A DNA stretch of 64,000 bases. Origin: Branchiostoma floridae (taxonomy: Eukaryota; Chordata; Leptocardii; Amphioxiformes; Branchiostomatidae). The notes under the pieces are model-generated. The model made no database searches and had not been told where the DNA came from. It saw only the letters and a list, made by a program, of their open reading frames with translations. Each line of letters opens with the position of its first letter. Within the stretch, counting starts at the first letter, position 1. Location of the stretch: NCBI RefSeq assembly GCF_000003815.2, contig NC_049980.1:12793075-12857074 (forward strand), written 5' to 3'. Below are positions 44,368-59,302 of the stretch, piece after piece. A program made the position numbers and the translations under genes.

Positions 44368-47300
44368 TCAACGGGACTTGGAGCGGATCTTGTTGAGGGA
44401 AGACTCGGCGATCTCGGCGCGCTCCAGGTTGTCCTCGTACTCGTGCTGGGCCTTGCGCCACTTGGCGTTGTTGGCGTTAGCCTGCTCCTCCTGTAGCGAG
44501 AGATGGGTAGAAATGATAGTGATTAGATCTTAATACATTGCAAGTATATGGGCAAAAGGGTGATAAAATGATATGTTGAAGAAAATGCATCAGTAAACAA
44601 GTTTTTAAGACCTCACCCCTTTGTGAAATGTTTTAGTTCCTCACATATTTTGTTTGATTGTAGTTTATTGGTTTTGCAAATAGAATGTGATTAACATAAC
44701 ATCTATCCTTCGACCACTTCGTGTCACTCGTCGGTGACAGCACTCCCATCAATTCTCACATTTGCAGCCATCTTTCCACTCACTTTCTGCCACCCTACTT
44801 ACATGGTATTCATTTGAATAGGGCAGCAACTACGAACACGTCGAAAACAAATCCCTCATGTCAGTACTTACAGCCTCCTCTGCCTGGCGCTTGAAGGTCT
44901 TGATCTTCAGCTGCAGCTTTTCCACCAGCTCCTGAAGACGCTCCTGGTTCTTGCGGTCCTCGTCGGCCTGGAATGTCATCTCCTTCAGACGGCGTTCGTT
45001 CTTACGCAGCTGCTTCAGGTCCTCCTGGTGATAACGGCGGCTCTCGTCGATAAGAGTCTCCAGGTCACGGATCTGCACAAAAATTGATTTATTGGAGATC
45101 AATTAAGAAATTTGTATCAGACATCTATATTCTGCTTCTTAGAGGACATTCTTTCTAAGACAAACAATTCTTATAACTTAGAGTCCATTCCAAGACACCA
45201 TGCGGATGTTTGTTGCCATTGTTTAGAATTGATTTTAAAGTTTTGTAATTATATGTCTAGGACATTTGATACTTCAGAAATATTTTCAACACTGTTTCAA
45301 CTTTATAAATATTTCCCTGGTCCTGTAAAACTTGGGAAATATTCTTGGTGTGGAATTGGATACTTCTAATGGTTTCTAAATAATGATAACAGCATTCTAC
45401 CATTATTTACCATTTTCTACCATTTTCTACCATTTTTTGTAAATGGTTCGGTGGGCTGGGAAGATAGCAATTCACACATCCTTGCAAAGTATGGTTGGGT
45501 GCCATGCAACAATGGCCCACCACAAAGGATCCACCAGTACCCAGCAGTGAAATCTAAAAATATACAGATGCAACAATAGGGCTTACTTTTATGGGGGCAA
45601 TAAACTAATTTTACAATTTGGCTAGGTTTACCATTTTTTGTAAATATTTGTAAATGTGAAATAATCACAGAGAGGTTTCACAATTATTCTAAATAAAGAT
45701 ATTTTTGTACAGTTACTTTCAAAATGTTTCTAAAATATTCAAAGAAATTAAAATAAATGGGTATTTTCTTAGTCAGTTTTTTGAAAATAATTTAATTATT
45801 GTGGCTCAGATATTCTTTTATTCAAAATAATTCAGACTAATTATAAATATCGCCTAAAAACCCTCATGGTGTCTTGGAATTGACTCTACTCAATTTCTAA
45901 TTATTTTGATAGATACCAAGCGCTTGATGATTAATTTCTAACTCTATCAGTTTTTCCACTTCTATGGTTGGTCAAGTAGTACCCATAGGTACAGCCTTTA
46001 CTTTGAATACCGTCAAATGGTACTAGTAAATATAGCCGACGAAGGATCTTTAGAATCAACTGTTAAAAATGATAAAAGTGCATATGACGGGCTTTTGCTA
46101 TGAAAAATGCACTAGATGCTGATACCCATCTCGCGTCATTATTGAGTTATTTGCGTCAGTTATGATGTTACATACCCTCATCTCCAGCTTCTGTATGGCT
46201 CGCTTGCCGCCTTTAAGTGCGATGGCCTCCGCTTCTTCAAGACGACGCTGTAAGTCTTTACAGTTGGCGTCTAGGTTGCGTTTGGTCTTGTCTGCTGTGA
46301 TGGAGTGTTCCTGCTCTGAACGAAGGTCCTCTGCCATCCTTGCAGTCTATGGCATGATCAAAGATATTAATTAATAGCACATATATAGCTATATTGACCT
46401 ACCGACATAAGTAAATTACAAAACACAGTTGATCACTTGTATGTGTTTCACTGAAATTATTTGTGTAGTAGAGACACCAGTCGCTCACCTCAGACATGGC
46501 ACGCTTGGCCCTATCTTGGGTTTGTTTATGTTCGCTGATGGTCTCTTCCAGCTCAGACTGGATTGATGAAAGATCTCCATCTAACTTCCGTTTGTGCCCA
46601 GCTAGAGCAGAGTTCTGGGTGCTCAGCTCACCGAGACGTTCGTTACTCTCCGCCAGTGAAGCTTCGGCAGTCTTTCGGGATCTCTCGGCCGTATCAAGAT
46701 GAGATCGGACCTCATCGATCTCTGCCATAAGCGCCTGGTTCCTGCGCTCAGCAATGTTGTACTGCTCACGGATCTCGTCTCTCTGACGTTGCTCATCGTC
46801 GATCTGCACTTGCATCTCTTGAATCTGGTTATAGAGCTTCGCGATGGTCTTCCTCGCCTCGGCGTTGGCCCTGTTGGCGGATTCCAGCTGTACCTCAATA
46901 TCGTTCAGATGGCTCTCCAGGTGCTTACGTGCCCGAGTCGCGTCGACCTTTCCCTTGGACTCCACTTCTATCTGCGCTTGGATAAGGTCAATGGCACGTG
47001 CATGGTTCTTCCTGTAGGTTGGAGTAGAATATATGTCTTACTATTTACTAAAAGTTTTCTTTTTAACCACATCCCGTCTCTTCTATCAAAGAAAACAGTT
47101 TACAGTTTACAGCACACGGTGAGTACAGCCTGGTTTAACAATCGATAGATCAGGAATAGAAAGACATACCTGGTAGCCTCGAATTCTTCTTCCTTCTCAG
47201 CCATCTTTTTGTCGACGTCGCCCTTCAGCTGTGCGAGCTCCAGTTGTACACGCACCACTTTACCATGTTCTATCTCCAGGGCGCCCTCTGCCTCATCCAG

Positions 47301-50300
47301 AGCGTTCTGTGTTTCGTCTCTCTCCACCTCGAGACGCTTTTTGGCCTTTGTTAGCTCGTGGATGTTCTTGGCGTTTTCTGCTAGCTGATCATTCAGGTCG
47401 TTTATCTCACCTTAAAACGTGAGAAAATTTTTATTGTTAAATGATAACTGTTGATATAGTAACCATCACGCCAGTTTTAACCTACCTAATTGACGGTGAG
47501 TGCTAAGAGTTTCTACTTCAACGCAACGGGAACAGTAGATTGATTTGGGGTGTCATAGTTTATTCCGGTTGCTGCTATTTGCTGAAATAAAACTTTATTT
47601 GACAGAGTACGATGACTACTACTGCTAGTAATAATAATAATAATAACTAGAGTTTGGCGACCTCATACCTCCATGAAAATTTAAAGCTTTTGTAAATTTC
47701 ATGCAATTGACTAACACATTAACATAATTTATGCATGGCGTTGTTCAGCATTGGCTAACGTACACATGTCACAATTATAAAATTCCCATTATTAATCATA
47801 AAGCAGTTTTGCAATTTTTACATAAATTATGCAAATAAGTTGCCATTACCATATTTGGTATCTGCTTATATTCCACCTATCATAATTAACATCTGTTACA
47901 TGTATTAAAGTCCAGTTATTGAAAACAACGGAATTATACAATTTCCTCATTAATTATGCAAATCAACTCCTCATTTGCATAACATGTATATCATTATGAA
48001 CATCTTTGCCTAAGGTACCCGCATGCCTAATATGATGCCAATCCGTCAATCCTTTCTGCATTTATCCTCTTTGGAATGTCTTGACGAAAATGCCCCTGCA
48101 GTTCCCAAATTAAATGTTAGGGGGCTGAAATTTGCCCCACTTTGTCATGACACTAAAAGCTATCTACCACCCAAATGTCAAGACCATATAACATCTGGGA
48201 CAAGAGTTACATAGAAAAAACTGCTATGATAGAATATTCTCATTAATTATGCAAATGTACTCCTATTATGCATAATTGGTATTTCACTTTGTACAACATT
48301 GTCTAAGGTACCTACATACCAAAAATCATGAAAATCCGTTGTTCCCTTTTTGAGTTATCGTCTTCAGAAGTTTTTGACAAAAATGCCCCTGCTATCCCCA
48401 AACTAGCCGCTAGGGGGCCCAAACTTTTTTCACTTATTCCTGAGCACAAGAGCTATCTAATACTTTAAAATCCTGACAATAGCTTGTTCAGAACACGAGA
48501 TAGCAAAACCGGAAGTTGCGCTGCAGTACCAAGGGAAGCCACTAGGGGGCCCAAAATCTAATCACTTCCAGCTTTCATCACACCCCAGCAACACACCAAG
48601 TATGAAACTAATCCATCCAGCCGTTCCTGAGTTATCTTGTTGACAGACACACACACACACAAACGCTGATGAAAATATAACCTCCATGACATTTCATGGA
48701 GGTAATAATAATCCAATAGGTATAGACATACCTTGTAAGGTCTTGTTCTCTTTCTTGATAGCTTCCAGCGCTTCTACTCCCTCATCGTAGACGTTCTTCA
48801 GCTTGAGCAGTTCCGTCTGGTACGCGCGACTTTCTTTCTGTGCAGCTTCAAGCTCGGCCTGAAGGGATTCGCATTTGTTTTTCCACTCGACCACTTGTTT
48901 GTCAAGGAGACGCTGCCTCTTTTCCAGCTGAGCAGCTGACGTGTTGGCCTTTTCCACGTCCAACAGCAGATCCTCCACCTCTCCTGCTAGCCTGTTTTTA
49001 GTCTTCTCCAGACTGGCACATTTGGCATTGGCTGACTCCACAAGCTCCTCCGCATCCTGCAGGCGAGCAGCCAGTTTTTTCTTGGCCTCCTCCAGCTCCT
49101 CGGTCCTCTGAATGGCATCCGTCTCGTATTTGCTGCGCCAGGCCGCCACCTCAGCCGTTGCCTTGACCAGGTTGCGCTGGATCTCGGACTTGCTCTCCTG
49201 TTCCTCCTCCAGAGATTCCCTCAGGTTGTCGCAGTCCTGTTGAATAGCGCGGAGCTGGTGAGCCAGCGAGTTCTTCCCCTTGGTCTCTTCCTCGAGTTGA
49301 CGTTTGACCTCCTCCATTTGCTGAGTCAGCATACTCTTCGTACGGCTCAACTGACTGCCTGAACCCTCGGACTCTTCCAGCTGCCGCTGCAGGTCATTGT
49401 TTTCCGACGTTAACCTTGTCTTCAGAGAAGATAACTCTTGAATGACTCTTTGATTTTCCTCTACCTTCTGGTTAGCATCGACCAAGTGGTCTTCCAGCTG
49501 CTTATTGGCTTTCTCAGCTTGGACCCTACCTTTGGTAACTGTTCCATGTGTGAGGCTAGGTCATCCACTTCCACACGGAGGTTGTTCTTCTCCTTTTCTA
49601 GTTTTACCCTGATGCGCTGGAGACTTTCCACTTGCTCCGACATGTCCGCTACTGTGTCGTTATGTTTCTTCCTCAGACTGGCAGTGGCAGCCTCATGACC
49701 GATGGTGGCTTCCTCCAGTTCCCGCCTAACCTTCTGTAGCTCGCTCTCGCGCTTCTTGTTCTGCTCGACCTGAGCTGCTGTGGCTCCACTAGACTCCTCT
49801 AGTTTCTCACCGATATCTTCAAGTTCTCGAGACAGCTCCGCCCTTTGTCTTTCAAGCTATGGGAAGAAATTTATTATCATATATTATACAGCACTGAACA
49901 GAAATAGCCAACAAAATGTCGTTTTATTTAATACCTACCTGTTAAAGAATGTTTTCTACTTCTAGTGTGCATGTGTCTTGTTTTCTATTGTGGAAAAAAC
50001 TTAACCATCACTTTACATTGCATGTCAAAGCAGTCAAAATCAAACCTTGGCACGAGCTGCTCTTTCTGTTTCCAGTTCTTCTTCTAATTCTTCAATCCTT
50101 CCCTGCAGCTCTTTGGTCTTTTTCTGCATTTGTTGAGCAAGACCGGCTTCGTCTTCCACCTTGGTGTTTAGAGCGTTGATCTCGAACTCTCGCCTGTAAA
50201 AAAAATTAAAGATATCGTGGTTTTATCAGACGTATTGCGCAAGATTTGTGTGCAAACTTAAAGGCAAGCTAATCCGGTTAGATAAACCAATTCTAGATTA

Positions 50301-53300
50301 CGGCACCCCTATTTCCATAGCACAACTGTTATATGTTAGGCCATTTTCATTCATTGCCATGTTTACTTACTTCTTTAGTTTTTCTTCCAGCTCCACTTTG
50401 TATCTTTCCGTTTCTGCCACCAAGTCCAGTGAATTCTTCAAGTCATTCTCTAGTTTCCTTTTGACGCGGTCCACGTCACCACGGATCTTCTTTTCGTGTT
50501 CAAGGTTGTCTTCCAGCTGCGCAGAATTGTAACATATACAGTGTTTGGCAAACTGACACGGTATATTTACAATATAAGTATTGTTACACCTCTGTAGGCT
50601 CTTATATATTAGAACTGACTGTAACTACACAATAGCATTAACAAAAGTCCAATTTTGTTCCCAAGTGACAAGTAAGCTTTATTGAATACCTGAAAATGTA
50701 ATTTTCACAAGTTGTTATGTCGCACTTACGTCATCTAGAGTCTGTTCCAATTTGACCTTCAGTTTGGTCAGGTTTTGCACCTTGTCTTCCTCCGACTGGA
50801 GATCATCTAATGTTTGCTGTAAGAGGAGTGTTAAGAATGAATAAATGTCTTCAATGCAAATATTAGATAAGATGCCATCTATCAAACAACTCCCCGGTAG
50901 TAGGTTCTAACATTCACTCTGGGTTATATTAGGAATATGATAAAATATAACATCACTGAATACCACTGCGTACTAAACAACATAGATAGTGCTATCGATC
51001 GCGAAACTGCATACAAAAGGGAAGATGATTGGGGCTTACCGCATTCAGTTCATCAAGTTTCTTCTTCTCTCTGCTGAGTTTGGAGATCAACTCATCATTC
51101 ACGGCCACTTCCTCCATCATGGCGCGAAGTTTGTCCTCGACTTCCTGCTTGTCCTTCTCCCTCTTGCTGAGCTTTAGTGTTATGGCTTCTAGTTCACGCT
51201 TCAGCTCGTCGTGTTCTTGCTCTGCCTAAATATATCAGAGAGATATCACACGCCGCATTTCCCTTTGTAGTATAGTACACAATACCATACTATTATGTTT
51301 ATCTAATATGTTTAGGACAGACAGCTTCGTAGATACTTATTGTGGTACATTCTGATCAGTACCACCATGTTCTGAGGACATTCATTCTAGGTAAAGTCCT
51401 TGTCATACGAAGCCTTCCAAACGTCTTCAACCATATGTTTGGGAGGTAGTCGTGAGCAAGGTCATCTGTTGGCGAGGTTGCCTACTTGTCTTTAAAATTA
51501 TTCCACACCAACCATAAAACATAAAAAACATTTGCTTGGATACAATCAGAGGACCGAACTGGGGCTACATGTAGATTAGAAATACATCTATGTGACACTG
51601 TCTCGATGAACGCAAGGACATTACCTTCATTTTCTTGGACTCCAGCTGCCTGTTCTGGTCAGCGACGTCCTCCAGGTGTTCCTCAACTTCTGACAGCTGG
51701 GCGTCAAGTTCAGCCTTTTCCTTTAGCAGGGTCCCTACACGGTCCTGAGCTTCACCTACCACCGCTGTTTCCTACATATGTTACAAGGAAGGCATTGTTC
51801 TTTTTGTGTTTAACTTCTTATATATATTCTTTATAGATTCTTTCTATAGCTACATGGACTAAATCCAATGAATGATTGCATGATTTCTATGTGTTGTGTA
51901 ATAATGGCAGGGAAGATACAAGGGTGGGTTGGGAAATAAAAGGATTAGAATGGCCTGAAATTGGCTTTGATATCATAAGCAATCAGTTGAACATGCTTTT
52001 GAACTATAAGTTTTTAAACGTCCTTCGAATAAACATCCAATTTCTTCATCCACTGTTGTATACTTGAACAATAACTCAATGACTCACGGTTTCAAGGGCA
52101 TTTTGAATATCCTTTTTCAGGGACATCATGTCGTTCAGCTTCGATTCCAGTTCGATTCTTTTCTTTGTTATCTCGTCATGGTGCTTCTCCATCTTCCCCA
52201 GTTTGACTTTGGTCTCCTTGAGAAGCTCCTCGGCCATGCCTCCCGTCAGTTTCGGCTTGATGGCTTGGTACATCTTGATCCACCAGTCGTGACGCAGGCG
52301 GAACCAGGCACGGATGTTGTTTTGTAGGATCCTTACTGCAGCCCTGTGTATGGTTCAATCCATAAATCAGTCAATCAATTAAAATAACTAAATAAATTCA
52401 ATGATAATTCCTGGGAATCAATTGACGAGTGGTGATTGTAGACATCTCTCTCCATGGTGTTTTATTTCCGACACTAGATCTCCAGTTGGTTAAGATTCAT
52501 ACTCATTTTAACTATTGTAAGCAAAGTCTTTGTGGCGACAATGTTAAAGAGCGAATCATTACTTACAGGAGCAAGACACATATCTATCCATAACGCTTTA
52601 GAAGAAAAGAAGTATAGATAGCTGTTTAGAAGAAAAATATATTTAATCATCACGCTTTTATCATATACGTATAAATTGCGACCACAGGTCAACAACAGGT
52701 GGCAAAAACAAATACATTCATCACGATATTATGTAAAATGAGTGAAACGGTTCTGTGCTGACTCACTTTGCACCAAATAACTTTAGGAAGATTTTCCTCT
52801 GCAGCATTTGTCGAGCGCGAGACTGCATCATGGTGAAGATTTCGGTGACTTTCTCATCTCGGATCTCCTCTAGAATAGCCAGAGTGCCGGCCTTGAAGAA
52901 GACCTTGTTCAAACCAAGCGCGTAGCGTTTTGTGTCCAAGTTGATAGCTTCCAGGATGCGCTTGGTAGCTTCCTTCCCTTCCATGAACTCGCCTGAAGCG
53001 AAGACCGAGGCAGCGCAAACGGAGTACCTGATGGAGATAACAATAGTAATACATCATACGTTCGCAGTGCTTTTTCAATAGTAAAACCCTGTTTTGAGAA
53101 GATGGATGAGACATGTTTACAACGAATTTACTGATAGTGGCATTTAATTTCATATTTGTTTGCCCCCATGTTCGCTTTCAGCACTACAAGATATGATACC
53201 TTCAGTGTTAGATGTAGTAATCTAATGGAACTACTGCATTTAGCCCATGTGGGCATGAACATGCAAATATAGATCGTCCATTCATAATTGCATTAGTAAA

Positions 53301-56300
53301 TACTGTATTCCGTTCGGCATCGTTAGTATAGTATCTAGGCTTATACCGGCTATTTAGATACAGACCTGTATACTATACTGTAGATGTTATCCATGAATAA
53401 ATTCCTTTATTCATTCATTCATTTATTCATTTACTGGCTGTAAATATTACCTTCGACGAAAAGTATTGTGAAAGATCTTCACTACTAGTACTAGACACAA
53501 ACCTCTGCAGGAAGTCGCCGTAGAAGTTCCTGTTGGGAAATCCCTTCTGGCAGATACGGATGCCCTCAAGTACCCCGTTACAGGTCAGCTGGTTGTAGAC
53601 AAGAGGACCGTCAATGATGCCACCGGTCTTGATCTCGTTGGGGATGATGCAGCGGACAAAGTGGGGGTAAGTCGAGTGGAGGTTTGTCATCAGCTCCGAT
53701 AGCTGACCCTACAGATTTACATGTTGTCAAAAAAGATAGTTAAAAATACGTCTATTGTAAATTTTTATCCGGAGGCCATTGCAAGTAACAAAAAAATAAA
53801 ATATTTAAGAACGTAATTTGACTTATCTAAATTGTGACTTTCAATTGATTTGTTTTGATATTTTTTTACGAAATGTCCCACTGTTCTATGTGGGTTATGT
53901 AATGTAAAGAAGAGAAGCAGTAAATAATATACTGTTCTTTCAGCAATTTGATATTTCAGCTCAACTCAAATTAATTGATTTGTTTGTGACTACGGAAGTT
54001 ATGGAAAGTGCACACGTACCCTATGGATAGCTGAAACCGTCTGGAATGAACCGCCCTTTTTCTTCTTGCCCCCAGCAGCGTGTTTCTCACCTGGTGTTTA
54101 ATAAAGAAATTCACATTCAGAGTCGCTACACATCTAAAAAAACGAGTACCTTGCAGAAGCAACAATGTGCATTATTCTTCTTACCGGCTTGTTCTTCTTG
54201 TGTGGTGTATTCCTTCCAAATAGTAGGCAGAAGGGGGACCTTTGCTCTCTTCAGCACCATCACAGCAGTCTCGTTCACCGGATCCTTGTTCTTCTCCAGC
54301 CACCCGGTGATGTTATAGGCCACCGGGCCAGCGTAGTGGCCCAGCTCGAAATGTGCAGGGTATTTCTTCTTGCTGGCTTTGGGCTTAGTGAACTTGGGGT
54401 TCTTTCCTAGATGTTTTGCGCTGAGCTTTTCTATGAAGGTTTTGTCAGTGGCCTTTGGTACAATGCACTCTTCCTCTAACGTGGACAGGATGCCAAGAGG
54501 CTGTAAGGAGACAATCAGATGTATCTTGCTGCAATCTAGATTCAATGTGCACGTGCCTGCAAACTTTTGTTAGTGTGGATACTTAATGCTTACCCCTCCC
54601 ATTTTCCTGTCTGCATGATTACACAACACTTATCGTCAACAAACGTCATAGTTTTGTATGCATGCAAAAGGTTGGAATAACATTCTAAATAGATGCTGCT
54701 GTTTTCGTGTTGATTTTTTAAGACAAGAATTAAACTATTGAATCTTTTAATTTTTCAACCTTTCTACTAACATTCGCAAGTTAACGTTCAGTGTAGACTG
54801 TTAGAAAATATCAATATATTGGTAAAGGCTGTCTCGAACAGTATGTTGAGCTCTTAGAATGTATAGATGAAAACGGCTCTCGCCCGTTTTCAACTCCGCA
54901 ACAACAACAAAAGTCACCTTCTCCAAAAGATCCAGGCAGGCCTGCAAGTCCATTCCGAAGTCCACGAAGGTCCACTCTATCTGCTCGGCCTTGTACTCCT
55001 CCTGCTCGTTGACGAACATGTGGTGGTTGAAGAACTGCTGCAGCTTCTCATTGGTGTAGTTGATGGCCAGCTGGTCAAAGCTATTCAACTATACAAGAAA
55101 GTTAATAAAATGTTTGTTAGCTTGATCTAAAATTGTTTTCCGTCACCTTGTATATTGATAGAAATAAGTTGAAAATAAACACTAGTGCTCAGACAAATGA
55201 AATGACATCTCTTTTACTCATCTGCACCATTAATATTGGATGTGGAATAAATATCAAACATGAAATGGTTACGTTACAATAATCAGTCTGATGTCAAGAG
55301 TATTTTGCACCAACCACTGAGTTGTTCAAACGTGTGTGCCATACCTCAAAGATCTCAAAGCCAGCAATGTCCAGCACACCAATGAACAGAACACGTTCCT
55401 TTCCGGTCTCCAGAGTTTCGTTACACTTGGCCACGAGGAACTTGAAAAGGTATCCGTAGTTGGCTTTACCCAATGCCCCGATGGTGTTGTTGCACTGTGC
55501 AGCATTCTGACTCTTGGTCACAAACTCGGCACCGACTTTTACCCTGGGTTTTGTGATGGCGTTTGCAAGTTCAAAGCCATCACAGCCAAATAGCTGGGCT
55601 GCCTTGTCGAGAACTGTAGAAAACATACATTAAGACGTTAAGCCCCAGTCATTCATACACATAGCCTACCATGCCTCTCGACCTTTTTTCAGACAACTAT
55701 TCGTGAGCAATGCCATCTTTTCTTGGGAGTTAGTCGGTGATGTGCTCCACTAAACTATGATAGTAATATGCGCCAGCTGACTATACCGTTGAAAAACAAA
55801 AACAAAGTGATCAGAGGAGCAAACTGGGGAAAGAAGAGGCTAGCCTGCCGACCTTGACTGTGGTCTGCATACCGACCGTGACCGAGGATAAGTCAGGAGT
55901 GTAGTGGGAAATAGTGGGAAGGTCCAGAATGTGTAGGTAACGTTTCTGTACCTTGCTACAAAATAGCTATAAAGATCGATTAAGTACTAAAAGAATAAAA
56001 CCCAGAATCTAATTGTCTTTATTTGTAAATACCGCTAAAAGTATACTCTTCATAGCATATGTTTGGAATGTGCATTGTCATCAAATAAGATACTAGTAGT
56101 TTCTTTTAACCTTCTTGGTTTTCGACATCCGCGTGGTCCTTCCTGTCGGCAAACTCCGTGTTTCCCAGCCACAAAATGGCTGACGATATCCTGTAGATGT
56201 TGTCCTTCTCCTCAGCGGAAAAGTTGAGGATGTCGAAGCCCTCATCCGTGGCGCGGAACTCCTCTCCATCGTCCAGGTTCTGCACCGTGTACACGCCCTC

Positions 56301-59300
56301 CTTGATGAACTTGTACACCGATGCGTCGGTAGACATATTGTACTTATCTGCAGGAGAGAATTAGTGTACATGTAACTAACACACTGGTCAAATTTGGTAT
56401 TCTATATGTACTGTTGATAGTTGAAAAATAAGGAAACGACAGATGGAATTACGTAAAAGGGTAAAGAAAATTTTCTAGTCTATATCTGTTTGATGTTATA
56501 CTCGGTACTACTCTATAGAAGGTTGACGTCATCTTTCAATACAGTGGTGAATGAAAAGGATAAGTAGTTTCATTTATTTTAGTAGAAATGTATTTTGATG
56601 GTTTTCCATGTGATGAAAGCGTGGGGAGATTGTGGCTACTGTCACCAAAAAAAAAATGTTTCTTTTGTTCTCACAAAACGACCGTTAACATATCAAATGT
56701 ATCTCATTTTCCACTGCATCCATTGCACAATACGTCTCCATTGTTGAAATGAACAAGAAAGATGCAAGACACCTGAAGAACATGACGTACCAGTTGTTCC
56801 GGGAATACCGTTGGACATCATCTGGAAGAAGATGTGGTAGCTCCTCTCCATTCCAGGAAGCTGATCGATGACACGAGACTTCTCCAATAGGTCTGTGGTG
56901 ATGCAGATTTTAACATGTTCAGCTATCCAATGTAACGTCTCTTAAGATTAGGTGGCTAATTTCTGCATTTCTTTGCAAAACTTTGCAGTTTGTTAGAGTC
57001 TTTCATTGTTGTATGTCTGGTCGCCGAACTGTTCTTAAAAGCCTACAGCGTGACATGGCCTCATTCAAAATTATTTAGAAGACGTTCAAATTGATATCTA
57101 TTCTACACACAAATGAGTGTTCACACTCACACGTCTCGATGTCACCTCCAGCAAGTTTTGCCCGCTTATCAAAGTGGATCCTGATGAATTTACCAAACCG
57201 GGAGGAGTTGTTGTTCCTGACCGTCTTGGCGTTCCCGAAGGTTTCCAGTACAGGGTTGGTCTGCACGATCTGTTCCTCCAGAGAACCCTGCGTAGTGTAA
57301 TAATAACAAACAACACGTTTGAGTACCATGCTTAATACATGGTATAAGTCGACAAGCTTATCTATCGTATTCTCATGAGTTAAGTTTGCAACCAAAAACA
57401 TCAGGATAGGCTATTGTTTGAAGGAGACCCGAAAGTCACTCCTAAGTTACGGCTTACATAGATAGCACTGGAACAGTATCTCTTTTCCCTATCTTAGAAG
57501 CATCATTAAACCAGCTCAACTGCTCAATAGGTGTGTGTAGTAACTGAACTCAATAGGAGAAGCAGGGGAATCGTTTATTCACTCACACCAGGAAGAAACC
57601 CTACTCTTTACAATACGTTTTCATATTTCAGATTTCTCAGATTACAGACAACAACTATGTTATAAGAGTTTGTATAGACAGACATACCTTAGGGTCTTTC
57701 TGCTCACCACCAGAGGCACCAACAAAGGCGAAGTAGGAGATAACCTTCTTCGTGTTCTCAGTCTTCCCAGCACCAGATTCGCCGCTAAGTGTTGGATACA
57801 AACATATCATGTCAGATATTGTACTTGGATAAATATAACGTACACTAGTGATGAATTAAATGGACAGTGCTGTCGTAATCAGGAACGTAGGAAAAGGAAA
57901 TGTTGAATGTGTGCTCACGTGATGAGGATAGACTGACACATCCTCTCCTGCGTCATGTTCTGGTAGGCATTGTCGGAGACAGAAAAGAGATGGGGCGGGA
58001 CCTCCGTGCGCCGCTTCCCCTGGTACATGGCCGTGACTTCCGCCGTGTAGATGGGAAGCCTCTTGAAGGGGTTGATCACCACGCAGAACAGGCCAGAGTA
58101 GGTCTACAAAAGTCGCACATTCAAGGCTATCAATCAAACAAATATACTTGCGGCAAAATGGAAATTAGAAAAATAATAATAAACGTGAAATATAACTCGA
58201 CTAGAGAGCCTTTTTAATTCATAAGGAAAGGGGGGGTGTATTCATACATAGCAAGAAATCTGAGGTCCTGCCGACGTGAAATATTTTAGTTATTCTTTTA
58301 GTAAATTTCTGTTTTTTTGTTTATTGTTGCGAATTTCTAGCTGGTTTTGTTTAATGAGTTTTCCCAATGGTTCTAACAAGGCAGCAGACATGTATATAGC
58401 AGGAAATTGAAGACAGGAAATATGATAAACTATTTTGGGACCTTTGACCTAACTTTCTGTCAGTGTTTCCGACGTGCATACCATGTGGAGACCAACCACT
58501 CTACTCAGATAACTACATACAGACAAGTTGACAACAGACGCACTGGAAAAACGGAATGTATAGTTGTCATGATAGAGTCAAATTTCTAGAGGAAGACTGG
58601 TATGCCTAAGTGCATATCAAATGTACACCATTCATACACATCTGCTACTCTCCTCAATAATCAGTAGTAGTTGTCCTCTTACTCCCACGATACAGACTTA
58701 CATAGATGAGCATCTGGTCGTAGCGCTGCCTCAGGTTGCCCAGAACAGCCGCCTCGTGCATGAAGGTCATGTTCACCATGTCCTCTGCGCAAGCGAACTT
58801 CGGAGGGTTGCGTTGCAGACACTTAGACTTCTTCACAGCCAAGGACTAAAAAGAAGATGATAGCATGATGAAACAACATTTCATTTCTTCAATCAAGGAC
58901 ATACATGTAGATGTAAGGGTGTACAAAAGATGTCCCAAGGACACAGGTTATTTAGCATGTGCATGTATCTATCTATGTTTCTATCTATGTATCCATCCAT
59001 CGGTCTTTCATGTCCTCTATACATAAAGATGCAAGATACCTGTTTTTATTGAATTTTGATATCTAACACTTCTATACTAGACAGCATCCTTGCCTCACCT
59101 TGCCATCGACTGTCTGCACCGTGACCTGATCCCCCTTCTCGCTCTTGATCTCAGCTTCGACGAAGATCTCCTTCTGATCCGGGATCCAGACGCTCTTCTT
59201 GACGTCATAGGGGGCGTTCTTGATCTCCATCATCTTCTTCTTGTTGCCCAGGAGGAATTCCTCCGAGGGCTGGTCCTCGAGAGACGGACCGTAGGCAGGC

Positions 59301-59302
59301 AT
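44368..59302 (-). CDS. Myosin II heavy chain, muscle type
   Basis: Twenty-five coding exons in minus-strand order: 59302-59099, 58845-58702, 58103-57919, 57784-57688, 57287-57131, 56892-56791, 56347-56111, 55613-55345, 55088-54918, 54500-54185, 54090-54020, 53708-53503, 53027-52767, 52343-52088, 51771-51625, 51225-51040, 50816-50730, 50516-50371, 50193-50046, 49856-48732, 47410-47170, 47011-46489, 46346-46176, 45072-44872, 44490-44368. The total is about 1,924 aa once one frame break is allowed for, close to the usual 1,930-1,940. This is the actin-based motor of thick filaments. Visible motifs are P-loop GESGAGKT, switch [11 protein letters not shown], switch [11 protein letters not shown], lysine-rich loop 2 ([14 protein letters not shown]), the reactive-thiol helix [11 protein letters not shown] and lever-arm IQ-like [20 protein letters not shown], followed by a continuous heptad coiled coil to RSKSR. 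The N-terminus [15 protein letters not shown] is as expected for class II. A 1-nt deletion near 49540 shifts the frame in the rod and is probably a sequencing error. No duplicated motor-domain exons were seen. Confidence 0.93.
45180..45886. repeat. Inverted-repeat-bounded segment in a myosin intron
   Basis: AGAGTCCATTCCAAGACACC then ATG at 45180-45202 recurs inverted at 45864-45886 with one mismatch. About 707 bp, AT-rich, containing several TTCTACCATTTT repeats near 45,400-45,440. It may be a decayed TIR element. No coding content. Confidence 0.5.
47667..48703. mobile_element. Repeat element with ACCTCCATGAAA inverted ends
   Basis: The left tip ACCTCCATGAAA (47667-47678) is inverted at 48692-48703. 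Internally it has two to three related units of about 290 bp (ATTAATTATGCAAAT ... GCCCCTGC ... TAGGGGGC) and a short CA run near 48,650. It lies in the intron between the large rod exon and the next myosin exon. Fragments of the family occur at 10820-11268 and 43284-43360. No transposase was seen. Confidence 0.6.

Noticed and set aside
56093-56371. Alternative-frame peptides overlapping the myosin exons
   Set aside because: Shadows of the motor-domain coding frame.
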